A stretch of DNA of 62,335 nucleotides. It comes from Verrucomicrobiota bacterium. Its GTDB lineage: Bacteria; Verrucomicrobiota; Verrucomicrobiia; Limisphaerales; JACPZS01. The stretch covers positions 1 through 62,335 of the forward strand of contig JACPZS010000053.1 of the NCBI GenBank assembly GCA_016195385.1, read 5' to 3'. The notes under the pieces are model-generated. The model did no database searches. It had not been told where the DNA came from and was given only the letters and a program-made list of their open reading frames with translations. The translations under genes and the position numbers were made by a program. This document shows, one piece after another, positions 19,910 to 29,129 of the stretch; position 1 is the stretch's first letter; the number at the start of each line of letters is the position of its first letter.

Positions 19910-21079
19910 ATGGATTTGCCCGCAGAGTTAACGGTTGGATCGCGCCTCACCCTGACCATTCACGATTTGGCGTTTGGAGGCGAGGGCGTGGGACGCGCGG
20001 GCGAGTTCGTGGTTTTTGTTCCCTTCACCGTGGTCGGTGAGGAAGTGGAAGTCGAACTCACGGAGGTCAAGAAACGATTTGGCCGGGCGCGGTTGATCCA
20101 GGTTTTGAAGCCGTCGGCGGATCGTGTCACGCCGCACTGCCGTTACTTCGGGGAATGCGGCGGTTGCCAGTATCAGCACATCGACTACGCGGCGCAACTG
20201 CGCTGCAAGCGCAAGCAAGTCGCCGATTTATTTCAGCGCATCGGCGGCTTTGCGGAGACGGTGATCGCTGAAGTCGTTCCCTGTCCGCAGCCGTACGGAT
20301 ACCGCAACCGCATCATGATTCGCAGTCAATGGAACAAGCCCAGACAAGCGCTCGACATCGGTTTTCTGCGGCACGACAACCGGCTCGTCGTCGATGTCGA
20401 GGAATGTCAAATCGCCGAGCCGGTGCTCAACGAACAAATTCTTCACGTTCGCGCCCATCCGCCGCCCAAGGGCGGCATCAAAGTCGTGCTGCGGGTTCAA
20501 CCGAAAGGTTGGGATGTGCCGAAGGATTCATTTTTCCAGAATAATTTTTTCCTGTTGCCGAAGCTGGTGGAAGTCGTGCGCGAACGAGTGCGTGCCAGCG
20601 GTGTGCGCCATCTCGTTGACGCGTACTGCGGGGTCGGGTTTTTCGCCATTGAATTGGCGGATCTCGTCGAATCGTTCGTCGGCGTGGAACTGGATCAACT
20701 GGCGATTTGCGCGGCCAGAAAAAACGCCGAGAGTCGCGAGCGAAAAAACGGCGAATTTATCGCCGGCCGCACCGAGGATGTTTTGCCCGCACTGCTGAAT
20801 CGTTTTCCGACGGAGGCAACCGCTGTGGTCATCGATCCGCCACGCACGGGATGCCTGCCTGAGAGCGTGGAACTGCTTCGCCGCGCGGGGCCGGCGCAAA
20901 TTGTGTACGTGTCGTGCCATCCAGCCACCCTCGCCCGTGATTTGAGTCTCCTTCGTGCCGGGGGAGTTTATGAACTGGTCTCGGTCGTCCCGCTCGACAT
21001 GTTTCCGCAAACACAGCACGTCGAATGCGTGGCGGATTTGCGGCGACGAACCATTTGCGGCCAAGTACTCGCCAGTTGA
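19910..21079 (+). CDS. rlmD: 23S rRNA (uracil-5-)-methyltransferase, RlmD/RumA type
   Basis: The 389-aa SAM-dependent RNA methyltransferase has an N-terminal TRAM domain (about residues 5-60). An iron-sulphur cysteine cluster follows (CRYFGECGGCQYQH, C-x5-C-x2-C). The SAM site is VDAYCGVGFF, then DPPRTGC, and the catalytic Cys lies in YVSCHPATLARD. It likely makes m5U in 23S rRNA, though members of this family can also act on tRNA. The ATG at 19910 (MDLPAEL) places the TRAM domain correctly; an in-frame GTG 11 codons earlier is less likely. It converges on the pseudopilin gene with 3 bases between the stop codons. Confidence 0.85.
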   Translation: MDLPAELTVGSRLTLTIHDLAFGGEGVGRAGEFVVFVPFTVVGEEVEVELTEVKKRFGRARLIQVLKPSADRVTPHCRYFGECGGCQYQHIDYAAQLRCKRKQVADLFQRIGGFAETVIAEVVPCPQPYGYRNRIMIRSQWNKPRQALDIGFLRHDNRLVVDVEECQIAEPVLNEQILHVRAHPPPKGGIKVVLRVQPKGWDVPKDSFFQNNFFLLPKLVEVVRERVRASGVRHLVDAYCGVGFFAIELADLVESFVGVELDQLAICAARKNAESRERKNGEFIAGRTEDVLPALLNRFPTEATAVVIDPPRTGCLPESVELLRRAGPAQIVYVSCHPATLARDLSLLRAGGVYELVSVVPLDMFPQTQHVECVADLRRRTICGQVLAS

Positions 21080-21082
21080 AAT

Positions 21083-21850
21083 TTACTGCCGGTAAAACGG
21101 ATCGAAGTAAATCCGCGCCTGCACGCCCTTCTGAATTTCCAGCACTTTCTTGTCCTTCATCGGCTCGATGTGACTGTCGATGAAAGCCACGTTGATGCGT
21201 CCGTTGTGAGTGACGAAATGGCCGTTGATCGCGGTGCCGCCAGGGTTGAAGCTCGCATTGCGCATCGTGGCCGGATCTTCGTTCACGAGCAGAACTTTTT
21301 GCACGGGATCGACGACCGCGCTGTGTTTCACCCCGGCCGAGGTCGTGCGTGGATTGCCACCGCTCGGATCCAAATCGCCGTTCATGCTGTAGTTCACGCG
21401 CAACGCCCGTCCCAGCGCGCCCGTGCTTGGACAGCGATATATCGGAAAACTGTTCGTGTATTTTTCGCTGTAGGGCAACCGTTGCAGGCCGGTTACATAA
21501 TTGAAAACCGAGCCAGCCTCGGCGTGAAATCCATAGCTCGGGCTTTTCCACATCGCGGGATTCTTGGCAAACGTATCCGGCTGGCCGCCGAACACCCAGT
21601 CCGGCGTCAAGTTGCGGTCCACATCGCCCGGCCACGGAAGGTAGTCGTTGTTGTCGTCCACGTACATCAATTCGCCCAGCGCGATCTGGTGCATGTTGCT
21701 TTTGCAAAGCGCGGCACGCCCGCTCTCCTTGGCCTTCGCCAGCGCGGGCAGGAGCAGGCTGGCGAGAATTCCGATGATGGCAATGACGACGAGGAGTTCG
21801 ATCAGCGTAAAACCGCTCGCCGGTTGCTTTCGGATCGATTTTGGCGACAT
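21083..21850 (-). CDS. Type II secretion/pilin-like protein with prepilin leader
   Basis: The 255-aa protein has the N-methylation leader KQPASG followed by [20 protein letters not shown], cut by a prepilin peptidase after Gly. The hydrophobic helix would anchor it in the membrane or pseudopilus. The C-terminal part has [12 protein letters not shown], the equivalent of the H-x9-DG segment of verrucomicrobial and planctomycete pseudopilin-like proteins. These exist in many paralogues and are probably surface proteins rather than core secretion parts. Start ATG 21850 (MSPKSIRK) gives a standard-length leader; the longer frame adds 14 unlikely residues. Confidence 0.87.
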   Translation of the reverse strand: MSPKSIRKQPASGFTLIELLVVIAIIGILASLLLPALAKAKESGRAALCKSNMHQIALGELMYVDDNNDYLPWPGDVDRNLTPDWVFGGQPDTFAKNPAMWKSPSYGFHAEAGSVFNYVTGLQRLPYSEKYTNSFPIYRCPSTGALGRALRVNYSMNGDLDPSGGNPRTTSAGVKHSAVVDPVQKVLLVNEDPATMRNASFNPGGTAINGHFVTHNGRINVAFIDSHIEPMKDKKVLEIQKGVQARIYFDPFYRQ

Positions 21851-21990
21851 AGGGACTTGAGCACTAATCTGCTTAATCAGGGCCAAAGTCAAGCGACGAT
21901 CCGGCCTTCACCGCAGTGGACAAAATGTCGTTGCCTGAATGCAACTTTACGCCCGCCGGAATTGCTGCCATAAGGAAGCTCAATTCAGAT

Positions 21991-24579
21991 ATGAGAATCT
22001 TTTTTATCCGCGCGCTTCCGCTCTGTCTCACTGCACTGGCCGGCTGCTCGGGCGGCCCACAACCCACCTCAACGACTACCGAAGTCCGTCGTCCGGGCGC
22101 GCGTCCTGACGGCTCGGTGCTCTTGCCGAACCAATGGTCGTTGCGACCAGCCGGCCGGCAAATTGAACTGGGCGATTTTCCCGCCAACATCGCAATGCAC
22201 CCGAATGGACGATTTGCCGCCGTTCTTCATTGCGGCTACGGAACTCAGGAGGTCGTCACCGTCGCGTTGCCCAAGGGCGTCGTCATCGCGCGCACGAACA
22301 TCGCCGAGTCATTTTACGGGATCGCGTTTTCTCCCGACGGGGAAAAACTTTTTTGCAGCGGGGCCGGTGCCGAAGTCGTGCATGAATTCTCATTCAAGGA
22401 AGGCAGCTTGTCCGCGCACCTTGAAGTCCCTTTGCGCGATGCCGCTATCCGCAGTGTGCCCGCTGGACTGGCGGTGGCCGGCGACGGCCGCAGCCTTTTC
22501 GTCGCCGAGCTTTGGGGACATCGCGTGACGCAGGTCGATTTGGCTTCGGGGGCCAGGCCGTCTGAAATTTCGTTGCTGCCGGGCAACGCGACGAACGCGA
22601 CCACGTTGATTCCGCCGCCTCCGGATGCCGACCTCGCCGCCGCGACCAAGCGCGGGACGGCGTTGCTCGACGCGACGACAGCGAGCGATCCGTTTCCGTA
22701 TGCGTGTGTGCTCGACGAGCCGCGCCAGCGCCTCTACGTGAGCCTCTGGGCGCACGCGTCCATAGCGGTGATTGATCTGCGCAGCCGCTCCGTTGCCGCA
22801 CATTGGCCGACACAGGAACATCCGAATGAAATGCTGCTTTCCAAATCGGGGAAACATCTTTTCGTCGCCAACGCCAACCGCAACACCGTCAGCGTCCTGA
22901 GCACTGACACGGGGAAAATTTTGGAAACGCTGGTGGGCGCACTCTACGCGAACGCTCCGTCCGGCTCGACGCCCAATAGCCTCGCGCTGACGCCGGATGA
23001 AAAAACTCTCTTCGTCGCCAACGCCGACAACAACAACGTGGCTGTCTTCGACGTTGCGACGCCCGGCAAGAGCCATCCGCTCGGGTTCATCCCAGTCGGT
23101 TGGTATCCGACTTCCGTTCGTGTGACGCCAGATGGCAAACAATTACTCGTCGCCAACGGCAAGGGCGGCGGGTCTAGGGCCAATCCACGCGGCCCGCAGC
23201 CGCGCGTCGAGCCGCCCAAGACGATTCACGAATACATCGGCGACTTGTTCCGTGGCACGTTGAGCGTCATCGACCTGCCGGCTGGCACCAAATTCGACAC
23301 GCAAATGAAAATCTGGACCGAGCGCGCGATGGAGTGCAGCCCGTTGCGGGCGGCCAATGCCATCGCCGCCCGCCGCCCGGCGAACAGTCCCATCCCCGCG
23401 CGCGTCGGCGGCCGCAGCCCGATCAAGTACTGCATCTACGTCATCAAGGAAAACCGCACGTACGATCAAGTGCTCGGCGATCTGCCGGTCGGCAATGGCG
23501 ATCCTTCGCTCTGTCTGTTCCCGGAAAAAGTGACGCCGAACCATCATCAGCTTGCGCGCGAGTTCGTGCTGCTGGATAATTTCTACGTCGATGGCGAAGT
23601 CAGCGCCGACGGACACGAATGGACGATGGGCGCGTATGCGACGGACTTCGTGGAGAAAAGCTGGCCGTTGAGTTACGGACATAACAGCCACGGAAAATTT
23701 CCTTATCCGTCCGAAGGCAAATTCGCCATCGCCCAGCCGAGTTCCGGTTATTTGTGGGATCGCGCCCGCGCCGCCGGCGTGAGCTACCGCAGCTACGGGG
23801 AATTTGTCAGCAACGGCGCGACGACCAACGACCCGCCTGTAACGCGCATCGCGGCGTTGCAGGGGCATTTCGATCCGGGCTACCGCTGTTGGGACATGGA
23901 ATATCCCGACGTGAAGCGTGCCGAGCGATTTTTGAGCGAACTGGCGCGCTTCGAGCGCGAAGGCGACATGCCACGTTTGCAAATTCTCCGCCTCCCGAAC
24001 GACCACACGTACGGCACCAGCGCGGGCAAACACACGCCCACGGCGATGGTCGCCGAAAACGATCTCGCGTTCGGCAAACTAATCGAGGGCATCACGCGCT
24101 CGAAGTTCTGGGCGCAGACGGCGGTGTTCGTCGTGGAGGACGATGCGCAGAACGGTCCCAACCACGTCGATGCCCACCGTAGCATCGCGTTCGCCATCAG
24201 CCCGTACGTGCGACGCGGCTCCGTTGATTCCACGATGTATTCGACGAGCAGCATGTTGCGCACGATGGAATTGATTCTCGGTTTGAAGCCGATGACGCAA
24301 TTCGATGCCGCGGCCACGCCGATGTTCAACGCGTTCCAGCCGACGCCCGACCTTCACGCCTACATCGCGCAACCAGCCCAGGTTGATTTGGAGGAACGCA
24401 ATTTAAAAACAGCGTGGGGCAATGAACTTTCCGGGCGGATGGATTTTTCCAAGGAAGACGCAGCGGATGATTTGCAACTCAATGAAGTAATCTGGCGTTC
24501 GGTGCGCGGCCCGCAAAGCCCGATGCCGCCGCCGACACGCGCCGCCTTCGTGCTCAACCGCGGAGACGACGACGATTGA
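21991..24579 (+). CDS. YncE-like beta-propeller/phosphoesterase lipoprotein
   Basis: The 862-aa lipoprotein starts MRIFFIRALPLCLTALAGC, a lipobox LAGC signal. Residues ~50-400 form a YncE-like seven-bladed propeller (LFVANANRNTVSVLS, LFVANADNNNVAVFDV). Residues ~490-820 match the phosphoesterase/alkaline-phosphatase fold (IYVIKENRTYDQVLGDLP, VDGEVSADGHEWTMG, VFVVEDDAQNGPNHVDAHRS with metal ligands). It probably hydrolyses phosphate esters at the cell envelope; the substrate is unknown. An AAGGAAG stretch lies ~13 bases before the chosen ATG. It is transcribed divergently from the pseudopilin gene. Confidence 0.87.
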   Translation: MRIFFIRALPLCLTALAGCSGGPQPTSTTTEVRRPGARPDGSVLLPNQWSLRPAGRQIELGDFPANIAMHPNGRFAAVLHCGYGTQEVVTVALPKGVVIARTNIAESFYGIAFSPDGEKLFCSGAGAEVVHEFSFKEGSLSAHLEVPLRDAAIRSVPAGLAVAGDGRSLFVAELWGHRVTQVDLASGARPSEISLLPGNATNATTLIPPPPDADLAAATKRGTALLDATTASDPFPYACVLDEPRQRLYVSLWAHASIAVIDLRSRSVAAHWPTQEHPNEMLLSKSGKHLFVANANRNTVSVLSTDTGKILETLVGALYANAPSGSTPNSLALTPDEKTLFVANADNNNVAVFDVATPGKSHPLGFIPVGWYPTSVRVTPDGKQLLVANGKGGGSRANPRGPQPRVEPPKTIHEYIGDLFRGTLSVIDLPAGTKFDTQMKIWTERAMECSPLRAANAIAARRPANSPIPARVGGRSPIKYCIYVIKENRTYDQVLGDLPVGNGDPSLCLFPEKVTPNHHQLAREFVLLDNFYVDGEVSADGHEWTMGAYATDFVEKSWPLSYGHNSHGKFPYPSEGKFAIAQPSSGYLWDRARAAGVSYRSYGEFVSNGATTNDPPVTRIAALQGHFDPGYRCWDMEYPDVKRAERFLSELARFEREGDMPRLQILRLPNDHTYGTSAGKHTPTAMVAENDLAFGKLIEGITRSKFWAQTAVFVVEDDAQNGPNHVDAHRSIAFAISPYVRRGSVDSTMYSTSSMLRTMELILGLKPMTQFDAAATPMFNAFQPTPDLHAYIAQPAQVDLEERNLKTAWGNELSGRMDFSKEDAADDLQLNEVIWRSVRGPQSPMPPPTRAAFVLNRGDDDD

Positions 24580-24654
24580 GCAATTGCCCCTCGCTCCGTC
24601 TTGCATCGGAACAGACGCGCGACTGTCTCGGACGCTCTTGCCGCTTTTTCCGTC

Positions 24655-26655
24655 TTACTGCGGTTTCTTCGTTCGTTGAAAGTCCCAAGTGTAGGACTCT
24701 GTTTTGGGCGGCACGAAAAAAGGCGTATTCGTGCTGACCGATCCGCTCACGCGACTGGTGTTCGTCCCTGAGAGTTGGAGATAAAGCTGCGCCGGATTGA
24801 ATATGACGCGCGAGCTTGGGATTTGGCTCGAGCTGCATAACATCGTATAGCCCGTGCATCTTCCTCTATCGTCGTACTGCCGGATAGAGCCGCAACCGTG
24901 AGCTTTTGCGGAGTTTGGCAAGACGTCACTGACACTCTTAGCGTAGATCGTATAAGTTCCATTGGGATCGAAAATGATCTGAACGTCGTATCCGCCTGAT
25001 ACATTGGCTTCATGTTCTGTGGTTCCATCGGAAATATCTGCTCCGCAGCTGTCGGGCCTTGTGGTTATGTCCCTGTCCATTCTGTAGCCGTAAAATTGGC
25101 CGAAAACTTTCAAAATGATCGCGAAGCCAAATTCTCCGAAATCCCCGAAACTCTCTTCTGTCGAGTTGATGACATTTCCTTCGAACTCGAGGCGATAGGA
25201 GCTAGTATGCTCGTAGGTAGTGTTTCCCACAGAACTTGTAGAGTTGGTCTGGCCATGCTCCTTCACCGTGAAGGTGCCGACCCAGGAGAGATTCGTGCAA
25301 GCGTCCTGAACTCGTTTAATGTCATCGGGGGAAAGACAGTTGAGCCCCAGCAAAAGTTGCTGACGATGAACGTCGAATAGATCCTGAAGCCTGCCGCTCC
25401 CCTGGCTGGTGCGCTTGCAACATTCTTCGATCTCTTTCAGACAGGTCTCGAATCCGGCACAGAGCGGCTGATTTTTTATGCTGGTACACGTGCCTCCCTC
25501 GTCAACAAAACCAAGCACCTCCAATTGGCGTTCAATTCCGAGCGTGAACATCAACAGAATTCCGTTCAGCGCGCAGTTGTTGGCAGCCTCTGGCCAATAG
25601 GGTGCAAGCTGGTCGCGATAAATCGGACAGGCCTCTGCTGCCGCGTTTTTTACGATGTTAGAGGAATTACTTGGAGCACCGAATAACTGTAGCGTTCGGT
25701 CCCAAGCTAAAAGCGCGGCAAGATCCTGCTCGCTATCTCTCCGCAAATTGGTGAGATGGTCAAAGACGATCTGGGCTCTGGCAACACGCTCGGAAAAGCA
25801 AATCAATGAACTGCTCAGGAAATCTTGTAGCGCGATTCGTCCCCGCGCCCCGTGCAGGTCGAGCTTGGCTATAGTCTGAGAGCGGTTTCGATTCTCGGAC
25901 GCCGATTGCACGACTTGCGCCAACTCTTGCGTGGTCGCGAGACAGGAACCGAACGTTCCGAAATGCGTGAGCGGGATCCGTACGTAATTGCTGCGGACGA
26001 GATCGGGTGTCAGATGAAAATCCGAACCGTCGTTGCCACAGGTGAAGCTGACGATTTGCCGCCAATCGCTGTTCGTGGGGTAGCTGATGTCCAGAGTCGC
26101 CGCGCCAAAAATATCGAGCTTCTCCGGCTCGAGTCGGACCGCTCCGATGATTCCGCGGCTGAACGGCAAACCGGCGATATTCGTTACGAGCGTCATCTTA
26201 ATAATCGCTGGGGTCGGGATCGTATTCGACGGAAATGTGAGAGTGAATAGCTGGCCGTTATTGCCCAAGAGCGTGCAATTACCGCCGTCTTCGAACGTCA
26301 CCAAAGCTCCCGTAATCGCATTCGTGTTTGCGCGCGGATCAATCTTCGCCGGGGCTGGAGGGGCAGCGCCGGAATGGGCGCGATAAAACAAGCGGTCGGC
26401 AGCAGGAGCCGCCGAATGCAAATAACTGACGCGACCGTTGGTTGCCACGCCGGAGAAGAGAAAAGTCCAATTGCTCAGATTGACTGAGGACTCAATCACG
26501 TAGTTGGTGCCGGACTGTCCGAGCAGAGAAAGTTTGGGACGGCCCGCATCCAGCACGAGCGGCTCAAATTTGGGTTGAGCTTGAATGGAAACGACAGAAG
26601 TGAGCCAGAGGTTCATCAAGAATACCGCCCAACTGGTTGGTTGGGGAAATGACAT
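24655..26655 (-). CDS. Secreted protein of unknown function
   Basis: The 666-aa protein has a signal peptide (residues ~8-27, SVVSIQAQP). Just after it comes a GTNYVIESSVNLSNWTFLF block ending LFYRAHSG. That block is normally found near the C-terminus of verrucomicrobial exported proteins, so its N-terminal location is unusual. Residues ~105-260 may form a beta-sandwich (ALVTFEDGGNCTLLGNNG). The C-terminal half contains ten or more Cys residues (CTSIKNQPLCAGFETCLKEIEECCK), suggesting disulphides. No known domain was recognised. It is followed by nothing on the same strand and sits next to the divergent ATP synthase operon. Confidence 0.7.
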   Translation of the reverse strand: MSFPQPTSWAVFLMNLWLTSVVSIQAQPKFEPLVLDAGRPKLSLLGQSGTNYVIESSVNLSNWTFLFSGVATNGRVSYLHSAAPAADRLFYRAHSGAAPPAPAKIDPRANTNAITGALVTFEDGGNCTLLGNNGQLFTLTFPSNTIPTPAIIKMTLVTNIAGLPFSRGIIGAVRLEPEKLDIFGAATLDISYPTNSDWRQIVSFTCGNDGSDFHLTPDLVRSNYVRIPLTHFGTFGSCLATTQELAQVVQSASENRNRSQTIAKLDLHGARGRIALQDFLSSSLICFSERVARAQIVFDHLTNLRRDSEQDLAALLAWDRTLQLFGAPSNSSNIVKNAAAEACPIYRDQLAPYWPEAANNCALNGILLMFTLGIERQLEVLGFVDEGGTCTSIKNQPLCAGFETCLKEIEECCKRTSQGSGRLQDLFDVHRQQLLLGLNCLSPDDIKRVQDACTNLSWVGTFTVKEHGQTNSTSSVGNTTYEHTSSYRLEFEGNVINSTEESFGDFGEFGFAIILKVFGQFYGYRMDRDITTRPDSCGADISDGTTEHEANVSGGYDVQIIFDPNGTYTIYAKSVSDVLPNSAKAHGCGSIRQYDDRGRCTGYTMLCSSSQIPSSRVIFNPAQLYLQLSGTNTSRVSGSVSTNTPFFVPPKTESYTWDFQRTKKPQ

Positions 26656-26840
26656 GAGGCTTTCCTAACAAACCAGGGCAGGAACTTCAAGCCGAATCGC
26701 TGAGCTCGACTTTTCCACAATCCAAAAAAAACGCTTGTGAAAAATTTCTCACTCGGTCAATTTCACCGCGCTTCCGGCAAAACGGCGGTTTTCGTTGCGA
26801 GGATTTCGTTTCCTCACGGCAAGCTTTTTACCCGATCGCG

Positions 26841-27800
26841 ATGCGATTCATAAAAACATTTTTAGTGGCGTTGTTGTTGTTTGCGGCCGTGACTTTTCCT
26901 GTCTTGGCGGCAGAGACTCACGCGTCAGCCGCAACCCACAACGAAGCTGCCGCCGAACACAGCGCGGAGCACCACGGCTTGCCTCCGAGCGCGCCGGTTT
27001 TCAACCTCGGCCCGATTCAATTTACCAGTTCCATGGTTGTCACCTGGTCGGTCGCACTGCTTTTAATACTCGTCGCGCAAATGGCGACCCGGAACATTCA
27101 ACTCGTGCCGTCTGGCCTGCAAAACTTCGTCGAGTGGTTGGTCGAGGGAATGTACGGATTTTTTGAGGAGGTTCTTGGCGCGGACCTGGTCAAGAAATCG
27201 TTCTGGTTTTTCTGCACGCTGTTCGTGTTTATTCTGTTCACTAACTGGTTCGGGTTGATTCCCGGCGTGGGCACGGTGGGTTACGGTTCGATGGACGCTG
27301 CCGGGCACTTCCACTTGGCGAAGCCTCTGCTGCGCGGCGGGAACGCGGACTTGAACATGACGCTGGCGATGTCGCTTACCTTTTTCTTTCTTTGGGTGGT
27401 TTGGTCGCTGCAATCGCTCGGCATCGGTGGGGCTTTGAAACATATTTTCTCCGGTGGTGACAATGGGAATGGCGTCATGGCGCTGTTCATGGCGGCGATT
27501 TTCCTGTTCGTCGGCGTGATCGAAGTCATTTCGATCACATTTCGTCCGGTGTCTCTGAGCTTCCGTCTCTACGGCAACATCTTCGCTGGCGAGAACATTC
27601 TGGAAGCCATGATGACGCTCGTGCCGTGGCTGGGCTGGATTCTCCCGCTGCCGTTTTACTTTTTGGAACTGCTGGTCGGGCTGGTGCAGGCGCTGGTGTT
27701 CGCGCTGCTGACCTCGGTGTTCACGGCGCTCATGTGCGCGCACCATGACGAGGGCCACGGCCACGACAAAGAGCACAAACACGGCGCTCACGCGCCTTAA
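26841..27800 (+). CDS. atpB: ATP synthase F0 subunit a
   Basis: The 319-aa membrane subunit forms the proton half-channels beside the c-ring. The N-terminus has a signal-like segment (residues ~5-24, ending VLAAETH) and a His/Ala-rich stretch. Five or six membrane helices follow. The essential Arg is in SLSFRLYGNIFAGE. The C-terminus is His/Lys-rich (HHDEGHGHDKEHKHG). It is the first gene of the atp operon. The 185 bases upstream have no recognisable atpI; they hold the divergent gap to the secreted-protein gene, and no promoter could be assigned with confidence. Confidence 0.95.
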   Translation: MRFIKTFLVALLLFAAVTFPVLAAETHASAATHNEAAAEHSAEHHGLPPSAPVFNLGPIQFTSSMVVTWSVALLLILVAQMATRNIQLVPSGLQNFVEWLVEGMYGFFEEVLGADLVKKSFWFFCTLFVFILFTNWFGLIPGVGTVGYGSMDAAGHFHLAKPLLRGGNADLNMTLAMSLTFFFLWVVWSLQSLGIGGALKHIFSGGDNGNGVMALFMAAIFLFVGVIEVISITFRPVSLSFRLYGNIFAGENILEAMMTLVPWLGWILPLPFYFLELLVGLVQALVFALLTSVFTALMCAHHDEGHGHDKEHKHGAHAP

Positions 27801-27870
27801 CAATTTCGGCCGCCGGACCGTGGGCAAACTGCGGGGGTGGTTGAGAAAACAAAACACGAAAGGCAAAACT

Positions 27871-28083
27871 ATGATGCCCTTATTGGCAGAAATGTCCGGA
27901 AGTCTCCACATCGGTCTGGCTGCGGTCGGCTCGGCGATCGGCGTGGGAATCATCGGCATGAAGGCCGCCGAAGCGACCGGACGCAATCCGGGTGCGGCAG
28001 GCGCCATCCGTAACCAGGCGATCATTTTCGCCGCGTTGGCGGATGGCGTCGTCTTCTTCGCCATCTTCCTGGCTGGGAAATAA
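27871..28083 (+). CDS. atpE: ATP synthase F0 subunit c
   Basis: The 70-aa hairpin of two membrane helices builds the rotor ring. Helix 1 carries the glycine packing motif GSAIGVGIIG. The polar loop is EATGRNPGA. Helix 2 has the ion-binding carboxylate as Asp in AALADGVVFF. No Ser/Thr pair follows the carboxylate as in Na+-type rings, so proton coupling is expected. The protein ends only about nine residues after the carboxylate, slightly short. An upstream in-frame extension overlaps atpB and was rejected; translation starts at the first of two adjacent ATGs. Confidence 0.93.
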   Translation: MMPLLAEMSGSLHIGLAAVGSAIGVGIIGMKAAEATGRNPGAAGAIRNQAIIFAALADGVVFFAIFLAGK

Positions 28084-28141
28084 TCCTGCGGGCGCGGGGC
28101 CGCAAGGCTCCGCGCCACATTTTCCTTTCGTAACAAGTCTT

Positions 28142-28684
28142 ATGAATTCATTGATTCTTGCCGCTGCAGCGCCGGGAAATCCGGTGAGTGAAATCGCCAA
28201 TCAATTTGGCGTGACTTGGCAGTTGCTCATTTCGCAAATCGTTCTGTTCGTGATCGTGGCGGTCGCGCTGAAGAAATTTGCCTACGGTCCGATTCTGGCG
28301 ATGCTCGACGAACGCAAGCAGCGCATCGCTGAAAGCATGGCCAACGCCGAGAAGATGAAGATCGAACTAGCGAACGCTCAGGCCAAGGCGCAGGAGATTT
28401 TGAACCAGGCGAACGCGCAATCCACCAAGATGATCGAAGAAGCTCGCGCTGCCGCCGCCAAGGTGACCGAACTCGAAACGCAAAAGGCCGTCACCGCCGC
28501 GCAGGACATCGTCAACAAGGCTCGCCAGGCCAGCGAGGCCGAATTGGCTCGCATGAAGACCGAGTTGCGCCGGGAAGTCGGTCGCCTTGTCGCCACGACT
28601 GCGTCGAAGGTCACCGGCAAGATTCTCACCGGAGACGATCAGCAGCGATTGATCGAAGAAGCCAACCGGCAGGTGGCGGCGTAA
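28142..28684 (+). CDS. atpF: ATP synthase F0 subunit b
   Basis: The 180-aa stator subunit has one N-terminal membrane helix (residues ~27-45, LLISQIVLFVIVAVAL). A long charged coiled-coil follows (LDERKQRIAESMANAEKMK onward) and reaches up to the F1 head. It binds the delta subunit with its C-terminus. The start ATG 28142 lies 58 bases after atpE; the longer frame upstream overlaps atpE and is not used. Only one b-type gene is present, with no b-prime duplicate. Confidence 0.93.
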   Translation: MNSLILAAAAPGNPVSEIANQFGVTWQLLISQIVLFVIVAVALKKFAYGPILAMLDERKQRIAESMANAEKMKIELANAQAKAQEILNQANAQSTKMIEEARAAAAKVTELETQKAVTAAQDIVNKARQASEAELARMKTELRREVGRLVATTASKVTGKILTGDDQQRLIEEANRQVAA

Positions 28685-28705
28685 CGACTTCGAGCATCCG
28701 GCCCC

Positions 28706-29098
28706 GTGAAAATTTCCAAACAAGCCAAGCGCGACGCCAAGCAGTTGCTCCGCAACTGCAAGGTCAACAGCCTGCTCGATGACGGTCGTATCCGCCAGTC
28801 GGTGCAAGCGATGGTCATGCGGAAGCCGCGTGGCTATGTGGCTATCCTCTCGCACTTCCAGCGCTTGGTGAAGCTCGACATCGAGCGCCGGTCGGCCTTC
28901 GTCGAGAGCGCCGTGGCGTTGACGTCTGTGCAGCAAGCCGAGGTGCAGCAGAACCTGACTCGGCGTTACGGGCAGGGCTTGAACATTTCCTTCGCGCAGA
29001 ACGCCGAACTGATCGGCGGACTTCGCATCAAGGTTGGCAGCGACGTGTTCGACGGCAGCGTGCAGGCGCGCTTGAACGCGCTGGCCGAAAGTTTCTAA
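28706..29098 (+). CDS. atpH: ATP synthase F1 subunit delta, short form
   Basis: At 130 aa this stator protein is clearly shorter than the usual ~175-180 residues. The C-terminal signature is intact (LIGGLRIKVGSDVFDGSVQARLNAL). The N-terminal helical domain is reduced to RKPRGYVAILSHFQRLVKL and nearby helices, so roughly the first two helices are missing. The start is GTG at 28706, 21 bases after atpF, and no in-frame extension upstream restores a longer form. Position between atpF and atpA confirms identity. It links b to the top of the alpha3beta3 head. Confidence 0.88.
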   Translation: MKISKQAKRDAKQLLRNCKVNSLLDDGRIRQSVQAMVMRKPRGYVAILSHFQRLVKLDIERRSAFVESAVALTSVQQAEVQQNLTRRYGQGLNISFAQNAELIGGLRIKVGSDVFDGSVQARLNALAESF

Positions 29099-29129
29099 GA
29101 CGCAGTGATTTGATTATTCCAGACAGACT

